NCBI GenBank assembly: GCA_031277195.1
Contig: JAITMU010000235.1
Coordinates: 1-5,778 of the forward strand
Origin: Gallionellaceae bacterium
Lineage (GTDB): Bacteria > Pseudomonadota > Gammaproteobacteria > Burkholderiales > Gallionellaceae
Length of the DNA stretch: 5,778 nt
Reading direction: 5' to 3'
Part shown: one piece after another, positions 1 to 4,897 of the stretch
Position numbering within the stretch: the stretch's first letter is position 1
Layout: each line of letters opens with the position of its first letter
The notes under the pieces: model-generated
What the model was told of the DNA's origin: nothing
Seen by the model: only the letters and a program-made list of their open reading frames with translations
Databases searched by the model: none
Position numbers and translations under genes: made by a program

Positions 1-534
1 GTCATGGCACTGACCTACTACCTGGCCAAGGACGACATCGCCGCGCGCGCGCTGGACGATCAACTGGATTCGCTGAGCGCCGTGATGCCGCAGGGTCTGT
101 ACGACAACGATCTGGTTCAGGATGCCATCGTGATGCAGAACGCGCACGGCAAAAACATCACCGTTTATCGCGCGTTCAAGAACAACCAGCTCACCGGCGC
201 AGCTTTTGAAACCAGCAGCATCGGCTACGCAGGCGAAATCAAATTGATGCTCGGCGTCGATGCCAATGGCAAAATACTCGGCACGCGCGTGGTCGCGCAC
301 AAGGAAACGCCGGGGCTGGGCGATAAAATCGAAGTGCGAAAAGGTGACTGGATACTCGGCTTCACCGGCCTCGGCTTCGGCAATCCGCCAGTGGAAAAAT
401 GGAAGGTGAAAAAAGACGGCGGTCAGTTTGATCAGTTCACGGGCGCGACAATCACGCCGCGCGCCGTATTGAAAGCCATCCGCGAAGGACTCGAATTTTT
501 TGACGCGCACAAAGCGCAAATGGAGGTGCATTGA
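1..534 (+). CDS. rsxG: RsxG/RnfG, FMN-binding subunit of the Rnf electron-transport complex (5' partial)
   Basis: The frame is open from base 1, so the first in-frame ATG (4-6) is probably internal. Compared with a family length near 200 residues, about 25 N-terminal residues are missing, including the usual single membrane anchor. What remains is the periplasmic FMN domain. It shows the family segments KETPGLGDKIE (about codons 101-111 of the visible frame), WKVKKDGGQFDQFTGATITPR and a C-terminal helix. In the TGAT motif the last Thr (codon 448-450) matches the residue that covalently carries FMN in RnfG and NqrC. RnfG passes electrons within the membrane Rnf/Rsx complex, which couples NADH and ferredoxin-type carriers to ion flow or SoxR reduction. 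The stop (532-534) lies one base before the rsxE start, as expected in a translationally coupled operon. Family identity is secure; the physiological electron acceptor cannot be read from the sequence. Confidence 0.95.
   Translation, partial: VMALTYYLAKDDIAARALDDQLDSLSAVMPQGLYDNDLVQDAIVMQNAHGKNITVYRAFKNNQLTGAAFETSSIGYAGEIKLMLGVDANGKILGTRVVAHKETPGLGDKIEVRKGDWILGFTGLGFGNPPVEKWKVKKDGGQFDQFTGATITPRAVLKAIREGLEFFDAHKAQMEVH
522..528 (+). promoter_or_regulatory. Shine-Dalgarno site of rsxE
   Basis: GGAGGTG lies inside the last codons of rsxG and seven bases before ATG 536. It decides the rsxE start against the in-frame upstream ATG at 500, which would add 12 charged residues that have no counterpart in RsxE proteins. 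Confidence 0.85.
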
Positions 535-535
535 A

Positions 536-1210
536 ATGGCAACCACATACAAAACCATCGCCAAAGACGGCCTGTGGAACAACAACGGCGTACTCACCAT
601 GCTGCTGGGGCTGTGTCCGGCCATGGCGATGACCACCAGCGCCACCAACGGATTGGGCATGGGACTCGCAACCGCCGTGGTGATGGCGGCGTCGGGACTG
701 CTGGTGTCCATCTTCCGCAACCAGATCACGCAGGAAGTGCGTATTCCGGTTTACATCCTGATCGTCGCCGCGATGGTGACGCTGGTGGAACTGACGATGA
801 ACGCCTGGATGCACGAGCTATACAAGGTGCTGGGGCTGTTCATTCCGCTGATCGTGTCCAACTGCCTGCCGCTCGCGCGCCTCGAAGCCTTCGCCGCCAA
901 AGAGCCGCCGATGCAATCGCTGGCCGACGGCATCTTCATGGGTGCCGGTTTCACGCTCGCCCTCACCCTGCTCGGCGCGATGCGGGAAATCACCGGCTCC
1001 GGCACGCTGTTCGCCGACGCCTCGCTGCTGCTCGGCCCCGCTTTCCACTTTCTGGAAATGCGCGTCCTGCCGCCCGACACCGGCATCCTGATGATGATCC
1101 TGCCCCCCGGCGGCTTCCTCGCCGCCGGCCTGCTGATCGTCGGCAAACGCCTGCTCGACATGCGCGCCGGCAAGGAAATCCAGATGGGCGGCGCGCACAG
1201 CGCGGCTTGA
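536..1210 (+). CDS. rsxE: RsxE/RnfE, integral membrane subunit of the Rnf electron-transport complex
   Basis: This 224-residue protein has the length and sequence pattern of RsxE/RnfE (NqrD/RnfE family). Landmarks are LWNNNGVL near the N terminus, LGLCPAMAMTTSATNGLGMG (about 24-43), EVRIPVYIL (about 66-74), FIPLIVSNCLPLARLEAFAAK (about 101-121), REITGSGTLF and MMILPPGGF. Hydrophobic stretches at about 18-34, 38-59, 69-90, 95-113, 128-148 and 178-200 fit six inner-membrane helices. Cys27 and Cys110 sit in the two half-membrane segments where the NqrD/NqrE and RnfA/RnfE families hold a shared membrane iron centre; that role is family knowledge, not shown here. The start at 536 is supported by GGAGGTG and by family alignment, and lies one base after the rsxG stop. 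It acts with RsxG in the Rnf/Rsx complex. Nothing in the reading frame looks damaged. Confidence 0.96.
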   Translation: MATTYKTIAKDGLWNNNGVLTMLLGLCPAMAMTTSATNGLGMGLATAVVMAASGLLVSIFRNQITQEVRIPVYILIVAAMVTLVELTMNAWMHELYKVLGLFIPLIVSNCLPLARLEAFAAKEPPMQSLADGIFMGAGFTLALTLLGAMREITGSGTLFADASLLLGPAFHFLEMRVLPPDTGILMMILPPGGFLAAGLLIVGKRLLDMRAGKEIQMGGAHSAA

Positions 1211-1221
1211 TGCACCACATC

Positions 1222-1270
1222 CCCTCCCCTTCAAGGGGAGGGTTAGGGTGGGGATGGGTTTAACCAACCC
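1222..1270 (+). repeat. G-rich palindromic intergenic repeat between rsxE and rnfH
   Basis: CCCTCCCC (1222-1229) pairs perfectly with GGGGAGGG (1235-1242) around TTCAA. The plus strand then continues with further G tracts to 1258, and GGGTT (1256-1260) can pair with AACCC (1266-1270). This type of 'CCCTCCCC...GGGGAGGGTTAGGGTGGGG' sequence is, to my knowledge, a common dispersed intergenic repeat in proteobacteria. In the mRNA it would form a strong hairpin, and the G tracts (1235-1258) fit a G-quadruplex pattern. There is no T tract, so it is not a standard rho-independent terminator. Confidence 0.75.
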
Positions 1271-1296
1271 TCTCGCCAAATTAGGAAACAAACACC

Positions 1297-1575
1297 TTGA
1301 AAATCGGAATCGCCTACGCCCTGCCGCAACGCCAAGCCTGGTTCGACATCGACCTGCCCGAAGGCGCGACGATACACGACGCCATCCGGCATTCCGGCAT
1401 CCTCAAACAATTTCCCGATATTGATCTGGAAACGCAGAAGGTCGGCATTTACGGCAAACTGAGTACGCTGGATGCCGTGCTGAACGACGGTGATCGCGTG
1501 GAAATTTACCGACCGATTATTTGCGATCCAAAAACAGTGCCGAGGAAAAACAAAGCGGCGGCGGAGGGAGAGTGA
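1297..1575 (+). CDS. rnfH: RnfH family (UPF0125) ubiquitin-fold small protein
   Basis: The 92-residue product matches RnfH/YfjF in length and motifs: IAYALPQRQAW near the start, LPEGATIHDAIRHSGIL (about 20-36), DIDLETQKVGIYGK (about 41-54), and the diagnostic DGDRVEIYRPIICDPK (about 64-79), followed by a short charged tail. The family has a beta-grasp, ubiquitin-like fold. Its precise function is unsettled; it occurs at the end of rnf operons in some bacteria and beside ratA/smpB in others. The start must be TTG 1297: an in-frame TAG lies at 1282-1284, no ATG or GTG lies between, and AGGAAA (1283-1288) is correctly spaced before it. A TTG start suggests modest translation. It lies 86 bp after rsxE in the same direction, so co-transcription with the rnf genes is plausible, although a palindromic repeat fills the gap. 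Confidence 0.9.
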   Translation: MKIGIAYALPQRQAWFDIDLPEGATIHDAIRHSGILKQFPDIDLETQKVGIYGKLSTLDAVLNDGDRVEIYRPIICDPKTVPRKNKAAAEGE

Positions 1576-1626
1576 CGAACGAAGGGGCGGCAAATGCAAA
1601 CTGAGACACTGACAATCCACCTATAA

Positions 1627-1836
1627 TGTCTCAGCTTGAAATTTTCGACCTATCCCGTCTCCCCCCGTCATTCCAGCGAACGCTGGAATCCAGCGCATTT
1701 ATCAAAATACTCCGGCGTAGCCGGACGACAAGGTTTTGTCCGCTACGCGGAGTGTATGTTCTTGCTGGATTCCAGCGTTCGCTGGAATGACGCGGAAGGC
1801 GGCAAGGGGATTCGTCAAAAATTTCAAACTGAGACA
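1627..1836. mobile_element. Candidate 210-bp MITE-like nested palindromic element
   Basis: The outer ends form an inverted repeat: 1627-1645 (TGTCTCAGCTTGAAATTTT) matches the reverse complement of 1818-1836 with one mismatch. Inside lies a perfect 29-bp inverted repeat (1666-1694 / 1764-1792), and inside that an imperfect pair (1709-1731 / 1736-1753). The whole segment is thus a three-tier palindrome without a transposase gene, which fits a miniature inverted-repeat element. I see no clear target-site duplication directly next to the ends, and I do not recognise the insertion-sequence family of the TGTCTCA ends. The two short open frames across it, one per strand, both contain RHSSERWNP because of the symmetry and are not genes. 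Alternatives are a composite of REP-like repeats or a long transcript-protecting hairpin. Confidence 0.6.
1666..1792. repeat. Pair of dRS3-like palindromes in inverted orientation
   Basis: Each arm holds a 20-bp palindrome, ATTCCAGCGAACGCTGGAAT (1670-1689) and its reverse complement (1769-1788). The arms are perfect inverted copies over 29 bp. The layout ATTCC-N-GGAAT with GTCA before and CCAGC after resembles the dRS3-type and 'GTCATTCC...GGAATCCAG' repeats dispersed in many beta- and gammaproteobacteria. The 69-bp interior carries its own imperfect inverted repeat around CTCCGGCGTAG / CTACGCGGAG. Confidence 0.8.
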
Positions 1837-1856
1837 CGACCAATCCACCCAAAAAT

Positions 1857-1885
1857 TTGAACAATCCCGCCGAATCGCTTAAAAT
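1857..1885 (+). promoter_or_regulatory. Promoter of the tRNA-Lys gene
   Basis: TTGAAC (1857-1862) and TAAAAT (1880-1885) are separated by exactly 17 bases, a good sigma-70 layout. Transcription would start near 1892, about 12 bases before the tRNA. The segment after the -10 box (1886-1892) is CCGCCCC; GC-rich discriminators of this kind are typical of stable-RNA promoters under stringent control. Confidence 0.7.
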
Positions 1886-1903
1886 CCGCCCCTCGTTTTA
1901 TCC

Positions 1904-1979
1904 GGGTCGTTAGCTCAGCTGGTAGAGCAGCGGACTCTTAATCCGTTGGTCGAAAGTTCGAATCTTTCACGACCCACCA
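1904..1979 (+). tRNA. tRNA-Lys(CTT)
   Basis: The 76-base gene folds as a standard cloverleaf. The acceptor GGGTCGT pairs with ACGACCC, the D stem is GCTC/GAGC, the anticodon stem GCGGA/TCCGT, and the T stem GAAAG/CTTTC around TTCGAAT. The anticodon loop CTCTTAA places CTT at 1937-1939, so it reads AAG lysine codons. The 3' CCA (1977-1979) is encoded. The acceptor and D arm resemble E. coli tRNA-Lys, which supports the identity. It is a single gene with its own promoter upstream and a terminator seven bases after the CCA. Confidence 0.98.
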
Positions 1980-1985
1980 ACAAAC

Positions 1986-2021
1986 AAAAGGCTTGCAGCG
2001 ATGCAAGCCTTTTTTATTTTT
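1986..2021 (+). terminator. Rho-independent terminator after tRNA-Lys
   Basis: AAAAGGCTTGCA (1986-1997) pairs perfectly with TGCAAGCCTTTT (2002-2013) around a GCGA (GNRA) tetraloop, and a T-rich tract follows to 2021. It ends the tRNA transcript. Confidence 0.93.
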
Positions 2022-2089
2022 CTCCGCACATCCCGCCGGTTACAGGATATTTATGGCTTTTTGACGATTGCCCCTGCGTCCGGCACTGC

Positions 2090-2098
2090 TGGTATACT
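2090..2098 (+). promoter_or_regulatory. Extended -10 promoter candidate for the structured RNA
   Basis: TGGTATACT fits an extended -10 element (TG, one base, TATACT). The -35 position 17 bases upstream (2070-2075) is poor; a TTGACG at 2061 is too far away (26 bases). Transcription would start near 2105, just where the first arm of the AAGCCTCG stem begins. Confidence 0.45.
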
Positions 2099-2104
2099 GC
2101 CCCC

Positions 2105-2179
2105 AAGCCTCGAAGTTCGCGGACGCTACCGGGCAATTGGAGCCCGGAACCGGTGCGGATTACGAGGCTTACTTTTTTT
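2105..2179 (+). ncRNA. Candidate small structured RNA or attenuator of unknown class
   Basis: AAGCCTCG (2105-2112) pairs perfectly with CGAGGCTT (2163-2170), and T7 follows at 2173-2179, giving a closed unit of about 75 nucleotides with a terminator-like end. Inside, CCGGGC (2129-2134) pairs with GCCCGG (2142-2147) around a seven-base loop. An extended -10 box lies seven bases before the first stem arm. I compared it by memory with 6S RNA, SRP RNA, RNase P RNA, tmRNA and common riboswitch classes and recognise none. It could be an independent small RNA or a terminator that controls the downstream repeat-protein gene. The 50-base loop is long for a simple terminator, which lowers confidence. 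Confidence 0.4.
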
Positions 2180-2181
2180 CC

Positions 2182-2190
2182 TGTTATAGT
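2182..2190 (+). promoter_or_regulatory. Extended -10 promoter candidate for the repeat-protein gene
   Basis: TGTTATAGT (TG, one base, TATAGT) directly follows the T7 tract. No good -35 box lies at the usual distance. Transcription from about 2197 would give the downstream gene a leader of about 165 nucleotides containing several hairpins. Confidence 0.3.
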
Positions 2191-2363
2191 TCTCTCGCAG
2201 CGTCACGAGCGGAAAGGCTTCCGCCGGGTGTCGAATCTTCGCCACGACCGATTGGGGATACGCCGCCCCCAGACGCCGCCCTCTTATCTCCATATCCCCC
2301 GTCATCCGTTTCAAGACGTCAGGCGTTTGGGTATGTTCAAGAACCCGACTTATGGAGAACGCC

Positions 2364-2741
2364 ATGAAACCCATCCTGTTTACCCTTGCGCTTCTGGCGA
2401 CCTTTGCCGCGCTGCCAGCCACGGCAGAGGTGGCCTGCAAAACCGACTCATTGGGCACGGTGCGTTGCAACAATGGCACGACCTACAAAACCGACTCGCT
2501 CGGTACTGTGCGGGATAACAAAGGAACGACCTACAAAACTGATTCGCTGGGCGCAATACGCGATAACAAAGGCCATGTATGGCGTACTGACTCGCTTGGT
2601 ACCGTGCGAGACAACAAAGGCACAACTTATAGAACTGACTCGCTGGGCACAGTGCGCGACAACAAAGGAAACACATGGCGCACCGACTCATTAGGCACGT
2701 TGCGAGGAACCGCCCCGCCGCCCCCGCATCTGCTGCGCTAA
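2364..2741 (+). CDS. Secreted protein with six 16-residue TDSLGT repeats, function unknown
   Basis: The 125-residue product starts with a clear Sec signal peptide: Lys at position 2, a hydrophobic core (about 4-17) and an ATA|E cleavage site after residue 21. The mature part is almost only tandem repeats: 23-38, 39-54, 55-70, 71-86, 87-102 and a 15-residue last copy 103-117, then a PPPPHLLR tail. The consensus is TT(Y/W)(K/R)TDSLGTVRDNKG, with Asp and Gly spaced in a way that suggests short beta-hairpins. The first copy carries two Cys (25 and 35) that could form a disulfide after export. ATG 2364 is chosen over ATG 2352 because GGAG (2354-2357) is correctly placed and the signal peptide then begins MKP. 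I know similar 'TDSLGT/TDSFGNT' repeats only as uncharacterised exported proteins. It stands alone between a structured region and the leu operon; its job is not predictable. Confidence 0.82.
   Translation: MKPILFTLALLATFAALPATAEVACKTDSLGTVRCNNGTTYKTDSLGTVRDNKGTTYKTDSLGAIRDNKGHVWRTDSLGTVRDNKGTTYRTDSLGTVRDNKGNTWRTDSLGTLRGTAPPPPHLLR
2430..2714 (+). repeat. Tandem 48-bp coding repeats
   Basis: Six in-frame units begin at 2430, 2478, 2526, 2574, 2622 and 2670 (the last is 45 bp). They encode nearly identical residues but differ at many third codon positions: the Leu of TDSLG is TTG, CTC, CTG, CTT, CTG and TTA in order. The array is therefore old and held by selection on the protein rather than freshly amplified. 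Confidence 0.9.
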
Positions 2742-2771
2742 TCCTCAAAAAGAAGTAATCCTCCCGTCCGC

Positions 2772-2803
2772 CAAACACCGCCCGCCACAACGCGGGCTGT
2801 TTG
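2772..2803. terminator. Hairpin between the repeat-protein gene and leuC
   Basis: CAAACA (2772-2777) plus GCCCGC (2780-2785) pair with GCGGGC (2792-2797) plus TGTTTG (2798-2803), leaving a two-base bulge and a six-base loop. The 12-bp stem lies between two transcription units and may end the upstream transcript, but no T tract follows on either strand, so it is not a classical rho-independent terminator. Its right arm ends 13 bases before the leuC extended -10 candidate. Confidence 0.4.
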
Positions 2804-2816
2804 CCTTCTCCGCCTA

Positions 2817-2825
2817 TGGCATAAT
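2817..2825 (+). promoter_or_regulatory. Extended -10 promoter candidate for leuCDB
   Basis: TGGCATAAT (TG, one base, CATAAT) would start transcription near 2832, about 18 bases before the leuC ATG. No strong -35 box is seen at the right distance. No leucine-rich leader peptide lies upstream, so classical leu attenuation is not visible. Confidence 0.4.
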
Positions 2826-2849
2826 TACGGGCTCGAAAAGGCGACGAAA

Positions 2850-4256
2850 ATGCACGCAAAAACCTTGTACGACAAACTCTGGGACAGCCATCTGGTGCGG
2901 CAGGAAGCCAACGGCACGGCGCTGATCTACATCGATCGCCATCTGGTGCATGAAGTCACCAGCCCGCAGGCTTTTGAAGGGTTGAAACTCGCACACCGCA
3001 AACCTTGGCGCACGCAATCCATCCTCGCCGTGCCTGACCACAACGTACCGACGACCAATCGCGATCACGGCATCGCCGATCCGGTTTCGCGTCTGCAAGT
3101 GGAAACGCTGGACGCGAATTGCGCCGAATTTGGTTTGACGGAATTCAAGATGAACGATCCGCGCCAGGGCATCGTGCATGTGATCGGCCCGGAACAGGGT
3201 GCGACGCTGCCCGGCATGACGGTGGTGTGCGGCGATTCGCACACCAGTACGCACGGCGCGTTCGGCGCGTTGGCGCACGGCATCGGCACCTCCGAGGTCG
3301 AGCATGTGATGGCGACGCAGTGTCTGGTGGCGAAAAAATCCAAATCCATGCTGGTGAAGGTCGAAGGCGAATTGCCGCGCGGCGTGACTGCGAAAGACAT
3401 CGCGCTCGCGGTGATCGGCGAGATCGGCACGGCGGGCGGCACGGGTCATGCCATCGAATTCGCAGGCAGCGCGATTCGCGCCTTGTCGATGGAAGGTCGC
3501 ATGACTTTGTGCAACATGGCGATCGAAGCGGGCGCGCGCGCGGGCATGATTGCGGTGGACGACACCACCATCCATTACATCCAAGGCCGTCCGTTCGCGC
3601 CGCAAGGCGAGCAATGGAATCAGGCGGTGGCTTATTGGCGCACGCTGCATTCCGACGCAGGTGCGCGCTTCGACATCGTGGTTGAACTCGACGCTGCAAA
3701 CATCAAGCCACAAGTCACTTGGGGCACGTCGCCGGAAATGGTCACCGCGATTGATGGTCGCGTACCTGACCCTGCGACGATGAGCGACGCGGTGAAGCGC
3801 GAAGGCGCAGAGCGTGCGCTGCGTTACATGGGGCTTGCGCCGAATACGCCGATTGCCGAAATCCAGATCGACAAGGTGTTCATCGGCTCTTGCACCAATG
3901 CGCGCATCGAAGACATGCGCGCGGCGGCGGCGGTAGCACGCGGCAAACATGTCGCGCCAAATGTGAAACTGGCGATGGTGGTTCCCGGCTCCGGTTTGGT
4001 GAAGCATCAGGCCGAGCAGGAAGGGCTGGATAAAATTTTTATCGAAGCGGGCTTCGAGTGGCGCGAGCCGGGATGTTCCATGTGTCTCGCGATGAACGAC
4101 GACCGGCTCGAATCCGGTGAGCGTTGCGCTTCCACCTCGAATCGCAATTTTGAAGGTCGGCAGGGGCAAGGCGGACGCACGCATCTGGTCAGTCCGGAAA
4201 TGGCGGCGGCGGCGGCGATTGCCGGGCATTTTGTTGATGTGCGGGAGTGGCTGTAA
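2850..4256 (+). CDS. leuC: LeuC, large subunit of 3-isopropylmalate dehydratase
   Basis: LeuC with LeuD converts 2-isopropylmalate to 3-isopropylmalate in leucine biosynthesis, in the cytoplasm. The 468-residue length is normal. Family signatures are continuous from the N terminus: AKTLYDKLWDSHLV, YIDRHLVHEVTSPQAF (about 27-42), DHNVPT (63-68), GDSHTSTHGAFGALAHGIG (from 128), SMEGRMTLCNMAIEAGARAG, FIGSCTNARIEDMR, GCSMCLAMN and ERCASTSNRNFEGRQGQGGR. Cys348 in GSCTN and Cys409 and Cys412 in GCSMC are the three expected ligands of the [4Fe-4S] cluster. ATG 2850 fits the family N terminus and has a weak AAGG eight bases upstream. The stop overlaps the leuD start by one base (TAATG), so translation is probably coupled. 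All key residues are present and no damage is seen. Confidence 0.98.
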   Translation: MHAKTLYDKLWDSHLVRQEANGTALIYIDRHLVHEVTSPQAFEGLKLAHRKPWRTQSILAVPDHNVPTTNRDHGIADPVSRLQVETLDANCAEFGLTEFKMNDPRQGIVHVIGPEQGATLPGMTVVCGDSHTSTHGAFGALAHGIGTSEVEHVMATQCLVAKKSKSMLVKVEGELPRGVTAKDIALAVIGEIGTAGGTGHAIEFAGSAIRALSMEGRMTLCNMAIEAGARAGMIAVDDTTIHYIQGRPFAPQGEQWNQAVAYWRTLHSDAGARFDIVVELDAANIKPQVTWGTSPEMVTAIDGRVPDPATMSDAVKREGAERALRYMGLAPNTPIAEIQIDKVFIGSCTNARIEDMRAAAAVARGKHVAPNVKLAMVVPGSGLVKHQAEQEGLDKIFIEAGFEWREPGCSMCLAMNDDRLESGERCASTSNRNFEGRQGQGGRTHLVSPEMAAAAAIAGHFVDVREWL

Positions 4257-4894
4257 TGGAAAAATTTACCGTGCTGAATGGGTTGACCGCGCCGCTGGAT
4301 CGCGCCAACGTCGATACCGACGCGATCATCCCCAAGCAATTTTTGAAATCGATCAAGCGTTCCGGCTTCGGTCCGAATGCGTTTGACGAGTGGCGTTATC
4401 TCGACCACGGCGAGCCGGGCATGGACAACAGCAAGCGTCCGTTGAATCCCGATTTCGTGCTGAATCAGCCACGCTATCACGGCGCGCAAATTCTGCTCGC
4501 GCGCGAAAATTTCGGCTGCGGCTCGTCGCGAGAACACGCGCCCTGGGCGCTGGAAGATTACGGTTTTCGCGCGATCATCGCGCCGAGTTTCGCCGATATT
4601 TTTTTCAACAACTGTTTCAAGAACGGCTTGCTGCCGATTACGCTGGATGCAACCATCGTGGATGGATTGTTCAAAGCGGTGGACGCCGCGCCGGATTACA
4701 AACTCACGGTTGATCTGGAACAACAGACTGTCACCACGCCGGACGGCACGATTTATCCGTTCGAGATCGACGCATTTCGCAAGCATTGTTTGCTGAACGG
4801 ATTGGATGACATTGGCCTGACGTTGCAACATGTAGATGCGATCAAGGCGTTTGAAACAAAACACCGCGCGGCGCAGCCGTGGTTGTTTGGGTAA
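4256..4894 (+). CDS. leuD: LeuD, small subunit of 3-isopropylmalate dehydratase
   Basis: The 212-residue product is the swivelling-domain partner of LeuC. Signatures are NVDTDAIIPKQFL (about 18-30), the substrate-loop region GFGPNAFDEWRYLD, LLARENFGCGSSREHAPWAL (about 80-99), which carries the active-site serine loop, and the FADIFFNNCFKNGLLPI segment. The length is usual for betaproteobacterial LeuD (a little longer than the roughly 200 residues of E. coli). ATG 4256 overlaps the leuC stop and is preceded by GGGAG (4243-4247) at good spacing. An in-frame GTG at 4247 would add only three residues and would place the start inside that site, so it is less likely. Confidence 0.97.
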   Translation: MEKFTVLNGLTAPLDRANVDTDAIIPKQFLKSIKRSGFGPNAFDEWRYLDHGEPGMDNSKRPLNPDFVLNQPRYHGAQILLARENFGCGSSREHAPWALEDYGFRAIIAPSFADIFFNNCFKNGLLPITLDATIVDGLFKAVDAAPDYKLTVDLEQQTVTTPDGTIYPFEIDAFRKHCLLNGLDDIGLTLQHVDAIKAFETKHRAAQPWLFG

Positions 4895-4897
4895 ATA

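Larger units (their letters stand above)
1597..1849 (+). repeat. 25-bp direct repeats flanking the nested palindromic element
   Basis: Bases 1597-1621 and 1825-1849 are the same 25-base sequence with three central differences. Both begin CAAACTGAGACAC and end CAATCCACC, 228 bp apart. The right copy runs across the right terminus of the inverted-repeat element; the left copy lies just outside its left terminus. They are too long and too placed to be simple target-site duplications; a partial earlier copy of the element end or a duplicated site are possible explanations. Confidence 0.75.
2022..2363 (+). other. Gene-free region rich in inverted repeats
   Basis: This 342-bp stretch between the tRNA terminator and the repeat-protein gene has no protein frame with family-like sequence or a ribosome binding site that I can support. 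It does hold two extended -10 boxes (2090-2098 and 2182-2190), a structured unit ending in a T7 tract (2105-2179), and several hairpins further down: CTCG/CGAG (2194-2197/2206-2209), GCGGAA/TTCCGC (2209-2214/2219-2224), GTG-CGAA/TTCG-CAC (2228-2245) and TGGGG/CCCCA (2253-2257/2267-2271). This density suggests a small RNA and/or a structured 5' leader of the downstream gene. Confidence 0.5.

Noticed and set aside
574..1263. 229-codon plus-strand frame inside rsxE
   Set aside because: It is a shadow of rsxE: Arg- and His-rich without family features, and it runs into the G-rich repeat.
1631..1864. Two overlapping short open frames, one per strand, both containing RHSSERWNP
   Set aside because: They mirror each other because they lie on the inverted repeat; neither has a ribosome binding site. 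Such translations of this repeat are well-known spurious predictions.
1946..2518. 190-codon plus-strand frame starting in the tRNA gene
   Set aside because: It begins within the tRNA, crosses the terminator, and uses the wrong frame of the repeat gene.
2430..2714. Regular 48-bp repeats considered as a CRISPR-like array
   Set aside because: There are no unique spacers; the units are contiguous and in frame in a protein with a signal peptide.
2380..2859. Cys-rich repetitive minus-strand frame opposite the TDSLGT gene
   Set aside because: Its repeats are only the antisense reading of the 48-bp coding array; the plus strand has a signal peptide, a ribosome binding site and synonymous codon drift.
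4202..4218. GCG trinucleotide run near the end of leuC
   Set aside because: It encodes the Ala stretch before the conserved GHF segment that is also poly-Ala in other LeuC proteins, so it is not a notable microsatellite.
2814..4229. 471-codon minus-strand frame opposite leuC
   Set aside because: Long antisense frames are common opposite GC-rich genes. Its product is rich in His and Arg and lacks recognisable domains, while leuC matches its family over its whole length.
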